64,000 nt of DNA, taken from Planctomycetota bacterium. Lineage in GTDB: Bacteria; Planctomycetota; UBA1135; GCA-002686595. The stretch is from contig JADJQU010000031.1 of assembly GCA_016712565.1 (NCBI GenBank), positions 1-64,000 on the forward strand, written 5' to 3'. Position numbers and translations under genes: made by a program. A model generated the notes under the pieces. It ran no database searches, was not told the origin of the DNA, and saw only the letters and a list, made by a program, of their open reading frames with translations. The stretch's first letter is position 1; every line of letters starts with the position of its first letter. Below are positions 19,462 to 28,601 of this stretch, piece by piece.

Positions 19462-21014
19462 GCGGGGCCGGCGAGTGGTCGGGCTCCCCGGGCCCCTGGG
19501 CACGCTTCGTCCTGGCCTTTCGCGCCCGGGCCGCGTCCCGCTGGGCCTGGCGCGGACTGCTCCTGGGCCTGGGCCTCGCCGTCTTCGCGCCGCTCCTGGC
19601 CAACGAACGGCCCCTGTTCGCGAGCTTCCGGGATCTGCGCGGCCACGAGGCCCAGCGCCGGCTGCTCGTGCCCATCGCGGACCTGGCCGCCCGGGCCGAC
19701 GCGGAGCGCTCCGCCGAGGACCGACGCGCCCTGGGGGACTGCCTGGAGCAACTGCGGGCCCGGCTCGCCTCGGACGCGGCTCACGGGGCCCACGGGGCCA
19801 ACGGGAATCGACGTCAGGCCCTGGCGGAAGTGGAGCAGGCGCTCCTGGATCTCGGGGCAGAGCCCGGTGAGTCCCAGGCCCTCGCCCTGCGGCAGGCCGC
19901 GGCCCGCGCCGCCTCGAGCCTGCAGCTGGCTCCCTCGGACCTCTCGGCGCTCACCTGGGAGCGTCGTTTCCCCGCCCTGGCGGCCCTGACCTTCCTCGAC
20001 CTCTGCGCCATGGTCCTGTGGCTCGGCGCGGCGGGCTTCGGTCTCACTGGTCGATGGGGGAGGCGCCGCGGCGTCGCGGGGCGCGTCGCGTTCCTGGTGC
20101 TCCTTTCCGTGACGGCGGCGCTGTGCGTGGAACTCACCCTGGGGCGCTCCAACCGGGTTGACGCCGGTTCCTGGAAGGAGCGCCTCGCGGCGGATCCTGA
20201 AGCCACGGCGCTCCTCGCGCCGGTGCCCTTCGGCCCCAACGAGCCGGACCTGGCCCTGGGGCTCGCGGCGCCCGGGCTCTTCGGAGCGGAAAGCGGGCCG
20301 CACCTGCTCGGCACCGACGCCCTCGGCCGGGATCTCGCGGCCCGGCTGCTCCACGCCGGTCGCACCAGCTTCGCGGTGGCCTTCCTGGCCACGCTGGTGA
20401 TCGCGGTCCTGGGCACCGGCCTCGGCCTGCTGGCCGGGACCCTGGGGGGCGTCGTGGACTTCGCCGTGCTCAGGGCCGTGGAATTGCTGCAGGCCTTTCC
20501 CACTCTGGTGCTGCTCCTGGGAGTGGTGGCCCTGGTGCCCGCCGAGTCGGGGCGCTCGCCGTGGATCGTGCCCCTGGCCATCGGGGCGGCAGGCTGGACC
20601 CACGTGGCGCGGCTGGCGCGGGCCGAGAGTCAGCGCGTGTCCCAGGCGGTCTTCGTCCAGGCGGCCGTGGCCGCGGGGTTCACCCGCCGTCGCGTGCTGC
20701 TGCGGCACGTGCTGCCCAACTCCCTCGGTCCGGTGTGGATCGCCCTGGCCTTCGTGTTCTCGGCTGGCCTGGTGCTCGAGTCGAGCCTGTCGTTCCTGGG
20801 CCTGGGCGTGCCGCCGCCGACGGCCTCCTTCGGCGGTCTGCTCGCCGATGCGCGAGCCAGCCAAGCCTGGTGGCTCGCTCTGCTGCCCGGCCTGTGGCTC
20901 TTCGGCGCGATCGTCTCGGTCCACCAGGTGGGCGAGGGCGTGCGTGAGGCCCTCGATCCCCGTGCATCGGCTCCGGGCGCCGGCGAGGCCCCCGTCCCAG
21001 GGCAGGCCCCGTGA
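19458..21014 (+). CDS. ABC permease, OppC type, with large insertion (second system)
   Basis: 518 residues against about 300-360 for ordinary OppC. After the first helix (about 28-47) there is an inserted region of roughly 200 residues: a charged helical part (about 60-155), two extra hydrophobic segments (about 178-194 and 208-224), then the normal OppC core, which begins LLGTDALGRDLAARLLHAGRT. The EAA loop is FVQAAVAAGFTRRRVLLRHVL. The C-terminus carries the family GVREALDP motif. Translation is coupled on both sides (ATGA before, GTGA after). The insertion may be a periplasmic docking part for the long binding protein; that role is inferred. Confidence 0.87.
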   Translation: MSGAGEWSGSPGPWARFVLAFRARAASRWAWRGLLLGLGLAVFAPLLANERPLFASFRDLRGHEAQRRLLVPIADLAARADAERSAEDRRALGDCLEQLRARLASDAAHGAHGANGNRRQALAEVEQALLDLGAEPGESQALALRQAAARAASSLQLAPSDLSALTWERRFPALAALTFLDLCAMVLWLGAAGFGLTGRWGRRRGVAGRVAFLVLLSVTAALCVELTLGRSNRVDAGSWKERLAADPEATALLAPVPFGPNEPDLALGLAAPGLFGAESGPHLLGTDALGRDLAARLLHAGRTSFAVAFLATLVIAVLGTGLGLLAGTLGGVVDFAVLRAVELLQAFPTLVLLLGVVALVPAESGRSPWIVPLAIGAAGWTHVARLARAESQRVSQAVFVQAAVAAGFTRRRVLLRHVLPNSLGPVWIALAFVFSAGLVLESSLSFLGLGVPPPTASFGGLLADARASQAWWLALLPGLWLFGAIVSVHQVGEGVREALDPRASAPGAGEAPVPGQAP

Positions 21015-22654
21015 GCGAGAGCGGCGCAATCGTGCTGCGGGCCCAGGGCGTGGGGGTGAGCTACGGGGCTCTCCACGGGCGGCCCGCTTTCCAGGCCCTC
21101 GCCGGCGTGGACCTGGAGCTCGCCCAAGGCGAGTGCCTGGCCGTCGTGGGGGCCTCCGGTTCGGGCAAGAGCACCCTGGCCCACGCGATCCTGGGTCTCG
21201 TTCCCTCAGGGAGAGCCTGCGTCCGCGGCCGCCTGTGGATCCAGACCTCCCACGGCCCCCGGGAGCTGGACCTGGGAGACCCGCGGGGGTTCCGCGGCCT
21301 GCGGGGCCGCTGGCTGGGCTACGTGCCCCAGGACCTGGAGGCGGGCTTCGATCCCCTGCAGAGCGTCGGGGCCCAGATCGCCGAGGCCCTGGGGGGCCTT
21401 TCCACCGACCCGGGGGGCCTCCGGGGCGGCGACCCACGCGCCCGGGTCCTGGAATTGCTCTCCGAAGTCGGTCTCGGGGCTTCCCATGCCGCGTCCCTGC
21501 CGGGCCGGCTTTCTGGAGGCGAGCGCCAGCGCGCCGCCCTGGCCGCGGCCCTGGCCCTGGATCCCGCGGTGCTGGTGGCCGACGAGCCCACCAGTGCCCT
21601 CGACAGCGTGCGGGCCCAGGAGCTCCTGTCGCTGCTCGATCGCCTGCGCAGGACCCGCCGGGTGGCGCTGCTCTGGATCAGCCACGACCTGCGCCGCGTG
21701 GCCGCCTGGGCCGACCGCGTGCTGGTGCTGGACCAGGGCCGCGCGGTCGAAACCGGAAAGGCGACGGAGGTGCTCCGAGAACCCCGGCATGCCGCCACCC
21801 GGGAACTGGCCCAGGCCTTCCTGGAGCCCGCCCCGGCGGCACCCCGCGGGGCGGTCGAGCCGCAGGAGCTCCCCCTGGTCCAGGCCAGGGGGCTCGGGCT
21901 CGTGCGGCGCCGGGCGGGCTGGTTCGAGGTCCAGCGCAGGTTCGAATTGCAGGGCGTGGACCTGGAGCTCGCCCGCGGCGAGGTCACCGCGCTGATCGGC
22001 GAGTCGGGCTCGGGCAAGTCGACCCTGGTGCGCACGCTGCTCGGGCTCGAGCCCGCGACCGCCGGTGAACTGACCGTCGCGTGGGGCAGCGAGCGGATCT
22101 CCCTTCGAAGCGCCGGCCGCCGGGAGCTGGCACGGGCCCGGACCCGCCTGGGTTGGATTCCCCAGGAGCCCGGCGGGGCCCTGGATCCCCGGGCCTCGCT
22201 CCTCGAATGCACCGAGGAGCCCCTGCTCGCCGCCGGAGTTGGAGCCGCCGCGGCCAGGGCCAGGGCCCAGGCGCTCCTGTCGGATTGCGAAATCGGGGCA
22301 GAGCTGTGGGCGCGGCGGGTGCACGAGCTTTCGGGCGGCGAGCGCCAGCGGGGCAATCTGGCCCGCGCCCTGGCCCAGGAGCCCGACGTGCTGCTGCTGG
22401 ACGAACCCACCGCGAGCCTCGACCCGCCGGTGGCGAAGCGCATGGCGCGGTGGGTGCGCGAGCTGGTGCAGCGCCGAAGGCTCGCCGCCCTGTGGGTCAC
22501 CCACGACGTGCAACTGGCCCGCGCCCTCGCGTCCCGCGTGGTGGTGCTCGACGGGGGCCGCGTGGTGGAGAGCGGGCCCGCGGAACAGGTGCTCTCGCGG
22601 CCCGCGAGCGATGCGGGCCGGCGCCTGGTGGACGCGGCCCGGGCCGCCCGTTGA
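21011..22654 (+). CDS. fused dual ATPase (OppD-OppF type) of second ABC importer
   Basis: 547 residues holding two complete ABC cassettes in one chain. Cassette 1: Walker A VVGASGSGKST near residue 45, signature LSGGERQRAALAAAL, Walker B LVADEPTSALD. Cassette 2: Walker A IGESGSGKST near 333, signature LSGGERQRGNLARAL, Walker B LLLDEPTASLD. The cysteine-bearing oligopeptide extension found in the separate OppD and OppF is missing from both halves. GTG 21011 overlaps the preceding stop. The fusion resembles YejF/GsiA-type ATPases. Confidence 0.9.
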   Translation: MSESGAIVLRAQGVGVSYGALHGRPAFQALAGVDLELAQGECLAVVGASGSGKSTLAHAILGLVPSGRACVRGRLWIQTSHGPRELDLGDPRGFRGLRGRWLGYVPQDLEAGFDPLQSVGAQIAEALGGLSTDPGGLRGGDPRARVLELLSEVGLGASHAASLPGRLSGGERQRAALAAALALDPAVLVADEPTSALDSVRAQELLSLLDRLRRTRRVALLWISHDLRRVAAWADRVLVLDQGRAVETGKATEVLREPRHAATRELAQAFLEPAPAAPRGAVEPQELPLVQARGLGLVRRRAGWFEVQRRFELQGVDLELARGEVTALIGESGSGKSTLVRTLLGLEPATAGELTVAWGSERISLRSAGRRELARARTRLGWIPQEPGGALDPRASLLECTEEPLLAAGVGAAAARARAQALLSDCEIGAELWARRVHELSGGERQRGNLARALAQEPDVLLLDEPTASLDPPVAKRMARWVRELVQRRRLAALWVTHDVQLARALASRVVVLDGGRVVESGPAEQVLSRPASDAGRRLVDAARAAR

Positions 22655-22674
22655 AAAGGTCCCCCCGGCGGCTT

Positions 22675-22690
22675 CGGGCGCTCGCGCCCG
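22675..22690. terminator. GC hairpin between convergent genes
   Basis: CGGGCG-CTCG-CGCCCG forms a perfect 6-bp stem with a 4-nt loop. It sits between the stop of the fused ATPase and the stop of the convergent HAD gene. There is no T run, so it is at best a Rho-assisted or bidirectional weak terminator. Confidence 0.3.
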
Positions 22691-22720
22691 GCCTCGCCCC
22701 GTGACTTCCCCGGCGGGCGG

Positions 22721-23437
22721 CTAGACCTTGATCCCGTGGTGCTTCTGCAGCACCTCGCGCAGGCCGTCGAAGTTCTCGATCCGGTGGTCGGGCTCCACGC
22801 CGCAGGGAGCATGCTTGGAACCGAAGTCGGCCCACACGGCGATCATCCCCAGGCTCTTGGGCGGCGCCACGTCGTGGGCCGGATTGTCGCCCACGTACAT
22901 CACCTGCCCGGGGGCGAGCCCCAGCTTGCGCAGGGCATGGGCGTAGAGCTTGGGGTTGGGCTTGTTGATGCCCACCTGGTCGGAAATGAAGATCGCCTCG
23001 GGGTCCAGGTACTTGACCAGGTCCAGGCGCACGAGCTTCTCCGCCTGCTTCACCTCCAAGCCGTGGGTGATCACCCCCAGGCGCAGGCGCGCGCGCTTCA
23101 GGTCCGCGAAGAGCTTCTGCACGCCGGGGAAGGCGCCGAGCTTCCTGAACTTGGTGTCGTGGTAGGCCGCGATGCCGGCGGCCACCACCAGGGCCCGGTT
23201 CCTGTGCTCGTAGGCCTGGGGGCCCAGGCGCAAGAGGAGCTTGTCGAAGTGGTGCTCGTAGTTGGAGGAAAACTCGCCGATCACCTCGTCGAGTTCGGCG
23301 ATCAGATCCTCCACGGGGCCCTTCAGGCCCGCCTTGGTCATGGCCAGGATGGCGTTGCGCCTGGCCAGCTTGGCGAACTCGGTGGTCGCGCAGAGCGTGT
23401 CGTCGATGTCGAACAGGATCGCGGAGAGCTGCGCCAT
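22721..23437 (-). CDS. HAD-family hydrolase (phosphatase-like)
   Basis: 238 residues, a typical HAD length with a helical cap. Motif I FDIDDTL has the nucleophile Asp at about residue 10 and the second Asp at about 12. Motif II is GVITHGLEVKQ, motif III INKPNPKLY with the lysine, and motif IV YVGDNPAHDV. The cap lies between about 20 and 90. It resembles the archaeal-type TIGR02253 HAD group; the substrate is unknown. ATG 23437 lies 9 nt after a TAGCCT hexamer, so it probably has its own promoter although it follows the secretin gene. Confidence 0.85.
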   Translation of the reverse strand: MAQLSAILFDIDDTLCATTEFAKLARRNAILAMTKAGLKGPVEDLIAELDEVIGEFSSNYEHHFDKLLLRLGPQAYEHRNRALVVAAGIAAYHDTKFRKLGAFPGVQKLFADLKRARLRLGVITHGLEVKQAEKLVRLDLVKYLDPEAIFISDQVGINKPNPKLYAHALRKLGLAPGQVMYVGDNPAHDVAPPKSLGMIAVWADFGSKHAPCGVEPDHRIENFDGLREVLQKHHGIKV

Positions 23438-23446
23438 GGCGAGGGG

Positions 23447-23476
23447 AGGCTACGCGAGCCGCGGCCGGGGTGGCAA
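23447..23476 (-). promoter_or_regulatory. promoter before the HAD gene
   Basis: TTGCCA (23476-23471), an 18-nt spacer and TAGCCT (23452-23447) on the minus strand, with 9 nt to the ATG at 23437. Confidence 0.4.
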
Positions 23477-23564
23477 GGGAGGCGGTGGGGGAGAAGCGCC
23501 GCGGGCCGCCCACCCTTTCGGGAAGACGGCCCGCGGCTCGTGTCCTGGGATCCGGCGGTCCGGT

Positions 23565-26156
23565 TCAGCGCGACTGGCGTTCCAGGCTCTTGAGCGCCTC
23601 GTTGACGTCCGTGATGTGGGCGCGGATCAAGATCATCAGGCTCTTGTTCTCCTCGTTGTAGCCCTCATCGCGGAACAACCAGCCCACCAGGGGCACCTTG
23701 GCGAGCCAGGGCACCTCGGCGCGGCGCTCGATGTTGCGGATGTTCGACAGGCCGCCCAGCAGGATCGACGCGCCGTCGGCGATGACCGCGGTGGTGAACA
23801 CGCTCTGGACCTGCAGCTCGGGCAACTGGAACTCGACGGGCGACGTGTTGCCGCCCAGCGTGCTGGAGAAGTTGCGCAGGTTGACGACCTTGGCCACCGT
23901 GGGCTGGATTTCCAGCGTCAGGTACTTGCGGTCGTGGTGGATCGTCGGACGCACGTCGAGCACGACGCCTTCCGTCAGGATGTTGATCTGCGGGTCGGCA
24001 ACCGCCTGGAACTGGGCCACTTCGACGTCGAAGTCCTGGATGTAGGCCTGCTGGTTGACCACCGCGACGTAGGCGCGCTGGGTGTTGTGCACCGAGAGCA
24101 TCTGGTCGTTGATCAACTGGAAGTCCTGGGACTTCTCGACGGCGCGCAGGATCGCGGACACCTGCAGGTCGTTGAGGAACGTGAGCTGCGTGGTCAGTCC
24201 GCCGATCGTCGAGATCGCCTGACCGAGGGAATTGCCGAAGTAGTTCTCCGTGCGCAGCTTGATGTCGCCGTCCCGACCGTCGTCATAGAAGAAACCCGAC
24301 GACGGCTGGCCGGAGGGGGCGCCGGTGCCGTTGTTGTCCAGGCCCTTCGAGGCGTTGTCCTCCAGGCCGTTGGTCAGGTCGTCCATGTTCTTGAACGGCG
24401 CGCCCGGGTTCTCGAGACCGCGGAAGTCGACGCCGATCTCCTGGATCCAGTTCGACCCGACGGTCATGAACTTGGAGTCGATCGCCACCAGCGAGGAGGA
24501 GAAGCGGCGCAGGTCGTTGAGGAAGTCGGTGACCTGCTTCTGCACTTCGGGGGTGTGGACCACCATCAGGTAGCCCTCGCCCTCGTCGATGGAGATGCCC
24601 TCTTCTTCCCAGGTGCCGGGGGCGACGTTCTCCTGGATCAGGGTCGAGATCTGGCTGATCTCGATCAGGTTCGGCTTCTCGCCGATGCCGCCGAAGGGGC
24701 CGCCGCCGTCTTCGTCGGTCATGTCGGACAGGAGGCGCAGCTTGTTGATCCGCGGGCCGAGGAAGTCCGTCAGGCCGAACACCAGGTCGTTGACGTCGTG
24801 GTTGACCACGGTCGGGCGGCCGCGGGCCTTGGCCTTGGTGGTCACCAGGATGGCGTCGTGCTTGATGGTCCAAGTGACCGTCTCGCCGGCGAGCCCCGTG
24901 ACCAGATTCAGCGCGTCCTGGACCGAGATCGCGTTCTGCAGGTTCTGCTTGAACACGGCGCCCGCGGTCGAGGCCTCGTTCTCCGCGGCCGGATCGACCA
25001 CCAAGGGCAGCCCGGTGATCTGGCGAATCGAGTCGATCACGGCCGAGAGGCTCTCGGTGTCCACCACCAGGCCCGGAATGCGCGTCGTGCGGACCTTCTC
25101 CTTGAGCAGCGTTTCGCTCTCGGAGGCGTGCAGCGACTGGTCCAGACCCGGTCGCTTGGCCCGCGTCTCGGTGATGTGCTGCCAGAAGTCGGCGTCCGGA
25201 AGCGTGTAGACCTCGCTGTAGGGGATGCGGGCCTCGGCCAGCTCTTCGCGCCAGCGGCGGAACTGCTCGCTCTTGGCGGCGATGTAGTCGGCGCGAACCT
25301 GCTCGCGGCCGGCCTTGAACGCGCTGTCGCGCAGTTCGGCGGCCTTCTCGTTGCGCGGGTCCTTGCGCAGGGCCTCCAGGGCGTACTTCTGGGAGACCTC
25401 GTAGTCGCCCTTTTCGAAGGCCTGGATCGACTGCTCGACCATGTTGTTGATGATCGCGGCGCGGCGGTCCTTGTCGGCCTGCTCCTGGGCCTTGATCTTG
25501 GAGTAGGCCTCGCGCTGGCTGGAAAGCCGTGAGGCCTCTTCCGCCTGGGCCCGGCCGCTCTTGGCCTGGGCCAGGAGGCTTTGGATTTCCTTGTCCGCGC
25601 CCTGCCAGTCCACCGTGTACGGCGCCCAGCGGACGTGGTTCTCGGCGATCGACAGCTCGGCGATGGCGCCGTCGTAGTCACCGCGCGCCAGCAGGAGCTT
25701 GCCCTTGCGTAGGGCGTCCTCGCCCTCCAGGCGCAGCTGCTGGATGCGGACCTCGTATTGGGCCGTGACGTCGGAGACTTCCTGGCCGATGCCCTGGGGC
25801 GACTTGCCGAGCAGGGAGGCGATGGAGGAGAGCTCCTGCTTCGCCCGCAGGCTGTCCGGGTCCAGGTTCAGGGCGGCGGCGGCCTCGGCCTCGGCTTCGG
25901 CCAGTCGGCCGCGGGCCTTCAGGTCCACGGCGTTGGCGAGGTGCTGCTCGACCAGCAACTTCTTCTTCTGCTCGGCGAGGGACAACCGTTCGCCCTCCTT
26001 GGCGAGGAAGTCCTGGGCGCCGGCCGCCGCGGTACCTTCACTGCCGACGCCTTCCGGCGCGGGCTGGGTTTCGGTGGGCTGGGTCGCTTCCTTGGGCGTG
26101 CTGAGGCAGGCGGAAGTGAGGACCAGGGACAGGGGCAAGACGGTTCCGATTTTCAT
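23565..26156 (-). CDS. secretin-type outer-membrane lipoprotein 1 with TPR-like N-terminus
   Basis: 863 residues. It starts MKIGTVLPLSLVLTSAC, a lipobox-like signal with the cysteine at 17 (Thr at -3 is unusual). Residues about 60-340 are helical with tetratricopeptide character (QHLANAVDLKARGRLAEAEA; GKLLLARGDYDGAIAELSIA; IQAFEKGDYEVSQKYALEAL). An N-domain-like beta region follows (LQNAISVQDALNLVTGLAGE), then a secretin module: VVHTPEVQKQVTDFLNDLRR, the insert FYDDGRDGDIKLRTE near 622, AYIQDFDVEVAQ near 705 and the terminal LLGGLSNIRNIERRAEVPWLAKVP block near 805. Such proteins form ring pores in the outer membrane. No type II secretion or pilus partners are nearby; ExbB/ExbD genes are. The start has no Shine-Dalgarno site. 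The long antisense frame on the plus strand is a shadow. Confidence 0.85.
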   Translation of the reverse strand: MKIGTVLPLSLVLTSACLSTPKEATQPTETQPAPEGVGSEGTAAAGAQDFLAKEGERLSLAEQKKKLLVEQHLANAVDLKARGRLAEAEAEAAAALNLDPDSLRAKQELSSIASLLGKSPQGIGQEVSDVTAQYEVRIQQLRLEGEDALRKGKLLLARGDYDGAIAELSIAENHVRWAPYTVDWQGADKEIQSLLAQAKSGRAQAEEASRLSSQREAYSKIKAQEQADKDRRAAIINNMVEQSIQAFEKGDYEVSQKYALEALRKDPRNEKAAELRDSAFKAGREQVRADYIAAKSEQFRRWREELAEARIPYSEVYTLPDADFWQHITETRAKRPGLDQSLHASESETLLKEKVRTTRIPGLVVDTESLSAVIDSIRQITGLPLVVDPAAENEASTAGAVFKQNLQNAISVQDALNLVTGLAGETVTWTIKHDAILVTTKAKARGRPTVVNHDVNDLVFGLTDFLGPRINKLRLLSDMTDEDGGGPFGGIGEKPNLIEISQISTLIQENVAPGTWEEEGISIDEGEGYLMVVHTPEVQKQVTDFLNDLRRFSSSLVAIDSKFMTVGSNWIQEIGVDFRGLENPGAPFKNMDDLTNGLEDNASKGLDNNGTGAPSGQPSSGFFYDDGRDGDIKLRTENYFGNSLGQAISTIGGLTTQLTFLNDLQVSAILRAVEKSQDFQLINDQMLSVHNTQRAYVAVVNQQAYIQDFDVEVAQFQAVADPQINILTEGVVLDVRPTIHHDRKYLTLEIQPTVAKVVNLRNFSSTLGGNTSPVEFQLPELQVQSVFTTAVIADGASILLGGLSNIRNIERRAEVPWLAKVPLVGWLFRDEGYNEENKSLMILIRAHITDVNEALKSLERQSR

Positions 26157-26572
26157 CGGGGCTATTCTCGAAACGAGGTGGGGGTGACGAGGACCTGCGA
26201 CCCTGGGGGGAGGAACGCAGGCTGTGGGAGGAGGGCGCGGCGAGCCGGGACACCCGCGAACGGCCGGATTCGGGTCAGCGACCCGAGGTACCGGACGGTC
26301 GTATCACGGGGGGGGCGTTGGGTGGGCGACTCGCGGGGGGTGGAACGATACCAGCCGCCTCGCGCGGGGGTCAAAGCCGGGTGGCTGAAACTTGGCGCGG
26401 GCAGGCCGGAGGGGAGGGGTTCTTGGGAAGAAAGAGCCGGTCGGGTGGGTTCTGCCAGGCGTCCCCGCGGATCCGGGGGCGGCTGTAGGGGGGCACGGGA
26501 TCCGGAAAGCGCCCGGCGGGGCGGCCAAGGGAGCCCCGGGGGGGCCGAGCAGCTCGGCCACCCCGCGTGAGG
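26157..26572. other. intergenic region before secretin 1
   Basis: 416 bp between the second ExbD gene and secretin 1. I see no coding frame with protein character. It contains several G runs and one promoter-like pair at 26345-26374; the rest is featureless. Confidence 0.4.
26345..26374 (-). promoter_or_regulatory. possible promoter of secretin 1
   Basis: TTGACC (26374-26369), an 18-nt spacer and TATCGT (26350-26345) on the minus strand, about 190 bp before the ATG. The -35 is strong for this genome and the -10 is moderate. Secretin 2 has a comparable element. Confidence 0.3.
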
Positions 26573-27082
26573 TCAATCCTCGTAGGAGCCCTTGAAGGTG
26601 ATGTCGAGGAATCCGGCCTCGACCGCGGTGTTGAGCACCAGGACCGTGTCGGCGTAGGTGGTCTTGGCCTTGGGGTCGATGGTGGCCGCGCGGTCGGGCT
26701 GGGCCTGGTGGAGTTGCTTCAGGCGCGCGGCGAGTTCCTCGACCTTGGTGGTGATCATCGATCCCACCTGGATCTGGACCAGGCGGTCCGGCCCGTAGCG
26801 GAAGGGGCGCCCGCTGCCCTCTTCGTAGGGCTCGTTGCGCTCGGAGTGCAACTTGGTGCCTTCCTTGAGCACCTTGACCACGATGTCGACCTTCTCGAGC
26901 TTGGCCGTGGTCGGCGTCGTATTCACGCCCACGTCCTTCGGCAGGTAGGCCGTGAGCTTGCCCTCCAGCGTCTTGAACTTGATCGTGCACATGAAAAAGA
27001 TCATCAACTGGAACACGACGTCGATCATCGGCGTCATGTCGCCCTTGATTTCGTCCTGCGGTGCCGCGTTGCCCATGACCAT
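26573..27082 (-). CDS. ExbD/TolR-family protein 2
   Basis: 169 residues. One N-terminal membrane helix carries the family signature DMTPMIDVVFQLMIFFM, in which the Asp just before or within the helix takes part in proton movement. A periplasmic domain follows (KLTAYLPKDVGVNTT...; RVDIVVKV-like strand; QPDRAATIDPKAKTTYADTV). ATG 27082 follows a good GGCGAGGAG ribosome site; ATG 27076 is an alternative. It lies 15 bp after the first ExbD gene and clearly diverges from it, which suggests two distinct partners around one ExbB ring. Confidence 0.9.
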   Translation of the reverse strand: MVMGNAAPQDEIKGDMTPMIDVVFQLMIFFMCTIKFKTLEGKLTAYLPKDVGVNTTPTTAKLEKVDIVVKVLKEGTKLHSERNEPYEEGSGRPFRYGPDRLVQIQVGSMITTKVEELAARLKQLHQAQPDRAATIDPKAKTTYADTVLVLNTAVEAGFLDITFKGSYED

Positions 27083-27097
27083 GGTGATGCTCCTCGC

Positions 27098-27610
27098 CTA
27101 ATTCTTGGCTGCGCCCGCAGCCGATTCGTCCGTCTTCGCCGCCAATTCGACCTTCCAGATCTGGATGCCTTGCATGCCGCAGACCTCCATGACCTTCTGG
27201 ACGTACTTCATCGGCGTCGCCTGGTCGGCGCGGATCAGCAGCGGGTACTTGGGCGCCTGGGGCCCATTGGGCTGATCCTCGAAAATCGGGCCCTTGGGCA
27301 TCTTGGCCGCCGCGCGGCCCAGGTACTCCTTGAGCTTCTTGTACTTGTCGTCGTTCTTGGGGTCGTAGAGCACCTCGCGCTTCACCACGATCTGACCGTC
27401 GGTCAGGATGTTGACGATCGGGCGCTGTTCGTTGGGGTCGGGCTTGTCGGCGACCGCCACCTTGGCCTGGGGCAGGTAGAGCTCCTCGAGCTCCTTCTGG
27501 CTCATGTCCGTGATGAGCATGAAGAAGATGATCAACTGGAACACGACGTCGATCATCGGCGTCATGTCCATCTCCGGCGGCTGGTCGTTCGAGTCCTTGG
27601 CTAGCTTCAT
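27098..27610 (-). CDS. ExbD/TolR-family protein 1
   Basis: 170 residues with the signature MDMTPMIDVVFQLIIFFML at about 14-32 and a periplasmic domain that ends in an Ala-rich tail. Blocks PIVNILTDGQIVVKREVLYD and PLLIRADQATPMKYVQKVMEV fit the ExbD/TolR fold (strand, helix, strand for peptidoglycan or partner binding). It lies 75 bp downstream of ExbB in the same orientation. Confidence 0.9.
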   Translation of the reverse strand: MKLAKDSNDQPPEMDMTPMIDVVFQLIIFFMLITDMSQKELEELYLPQAKVAVADKPDPNEQRPIVNILTDGQIVVKREVLYDPKNDDKYKKLKEYLGRAAAKMPKGPIFEDQPNGPQAPKYPLLIRADQATPMKYVQKVMEVCGMQGIQIWKVELAAKTDESAAGAAKN

Positions 27611-27685
27611 GGGGTTCCCCTGGGCCGGCGCCCGGCGCGGCCAGGAGGTTCTAGCCCCCCGGCCGGCGTCGGTGACCGAACTGGA

Positions 27686-28435
27686 TCAGGACTGGGGCCG
27701 GAACTTCTCGAACATGTCCTCGAGGATCGCGCCGACCTCGATGATCGAGCGCACCAGGCGGTTGCGGACGTAGGCGAAGGCGCCCACGACCGGGATGGCG
27801 ATCATCAGACCCTCGAAGGTCGTCAGCAGCGCCTGGTAAATACCGGTGGCCAGCTCGGAGGGGGCCGGGTTGACCGTGTTGGCGATGGTCTGGAAGGCCA
27901 CGATCATGCCCTGCACCGTGCCGAACAGGCCGAGCATGGGGGCCAGCGCCGCCACGACCGAGAGCCAGGCCACCTTCTGGTGCAGCTTGATGGCCTCTTC
28001 GTTGCCGGCCTCCTGCAGGGCGTGCTCGATCATCGCGTAGTCGTAACCGATCTTGGTGATGCCGGCGGCGCAGACGCGGGCGAAGAAGCTCTTGTCGTTC
28101 TCGCAGAGCTCCATGGCCTCCTGGTACTGGCCCTCGTCGAACAGTGACTTGACCTCGTCCACCAGTTCCGGCGGCGCCAGCTTCTCGCGGCGCAGGGTGA
28201 CGATGTTCTCCAGCACCATCGCCAGGGCGATGATCGACAGCACGCAAATGACCCAGCCGATGAAGCCGGACATCACGATGTAGTCGAACAGCGAGACACT
28301 GGGAATCGCGGCCTTCGGGGCCGCGTCCTGAAGCGCCCATGCGGCGGGGGAGGAGATGGCGAGGACCGCGAGCGCTGCGGCAGCGCGCGCGGAGAACTTC
28401 GAACCAAGCAGTGCGTTCATCAGCCGGGGCGTCAT
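27686..28435 (-). CDS. ExbB/TolQ/MotA-family proton-channel protein
   Basis: 249 residues. A signal-like or helical N-terminus (ARAAAALAVLAISSPAAWAL) is followed by three membrane helices at about 50-75 (IVMSGFIGWVICVLSIIALA), 150-175 and 195-215. The conserved MotA/TolQ/ExbB core is easily read: WLSVVAALAPMLGLFGTVQGMI, and later IYQALLTTFEGLMIAIPVVGAFAY. With ExbD it forms a proton-driven motor of the inner membrane. The gene leads ExbD1 and ExbD2 and lies between TPR and secretin genes, so the motor probably drives this secretin/TPR assembly and not a TonB receptor; no tonB gene is seen. ATG 28435 or ATG 28420 could be the start; neither has a ribosome site. Confidence 0.9.
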   Translation of the reverse strand: MTPRLMNALLGSKFSARAAAALAVLAISSPAAWALQDAAPKAAIPSVSLFDYIVMSGFIGWVICVLSIIALAMVLENIVTLRREKLAPPELVDEVKSLFDEGQYQEAMELCENDKSFFARVCAAGITKIGYDYAMIEHALQEAGNEEAIKLHQKVAWLSVVAALAPMLGLFGTVQGMIVAFQTIANTVNPAPSELATGIYQALLTTFEGLMIAIPVVGAFAYVRNRLVRSIIEVGAILEDMFEKFRPQS

Positions 28436-28601
28436 GGGAGGACTGTGGGATAAGGAGGTGGGGGAACCTGTACTCGATTCGCCGGGGAGATCAGGCCCCG
28501 GCGGCGGGACGAGGTGGGGGAGGGGGATTGGGGGGGGCGGCGCAGGATCGGCCCGTGGCTCTAGGGGCCCGGGCCGGTCGTGTTTCGGTACGGGTCTGGT
28601 T

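Noticed and set aside
23262..25532. Long plus-strand open frame
   Set aside because: Antisense shadow of secretin 1, with the same composition bias and no motifs.
27686..28435. MotA flagellar stator
   Set aside because: No flagellar genes are nearby, and the two following genes are ExbD/TolR-type, without the OmpA-like domain of MotB.
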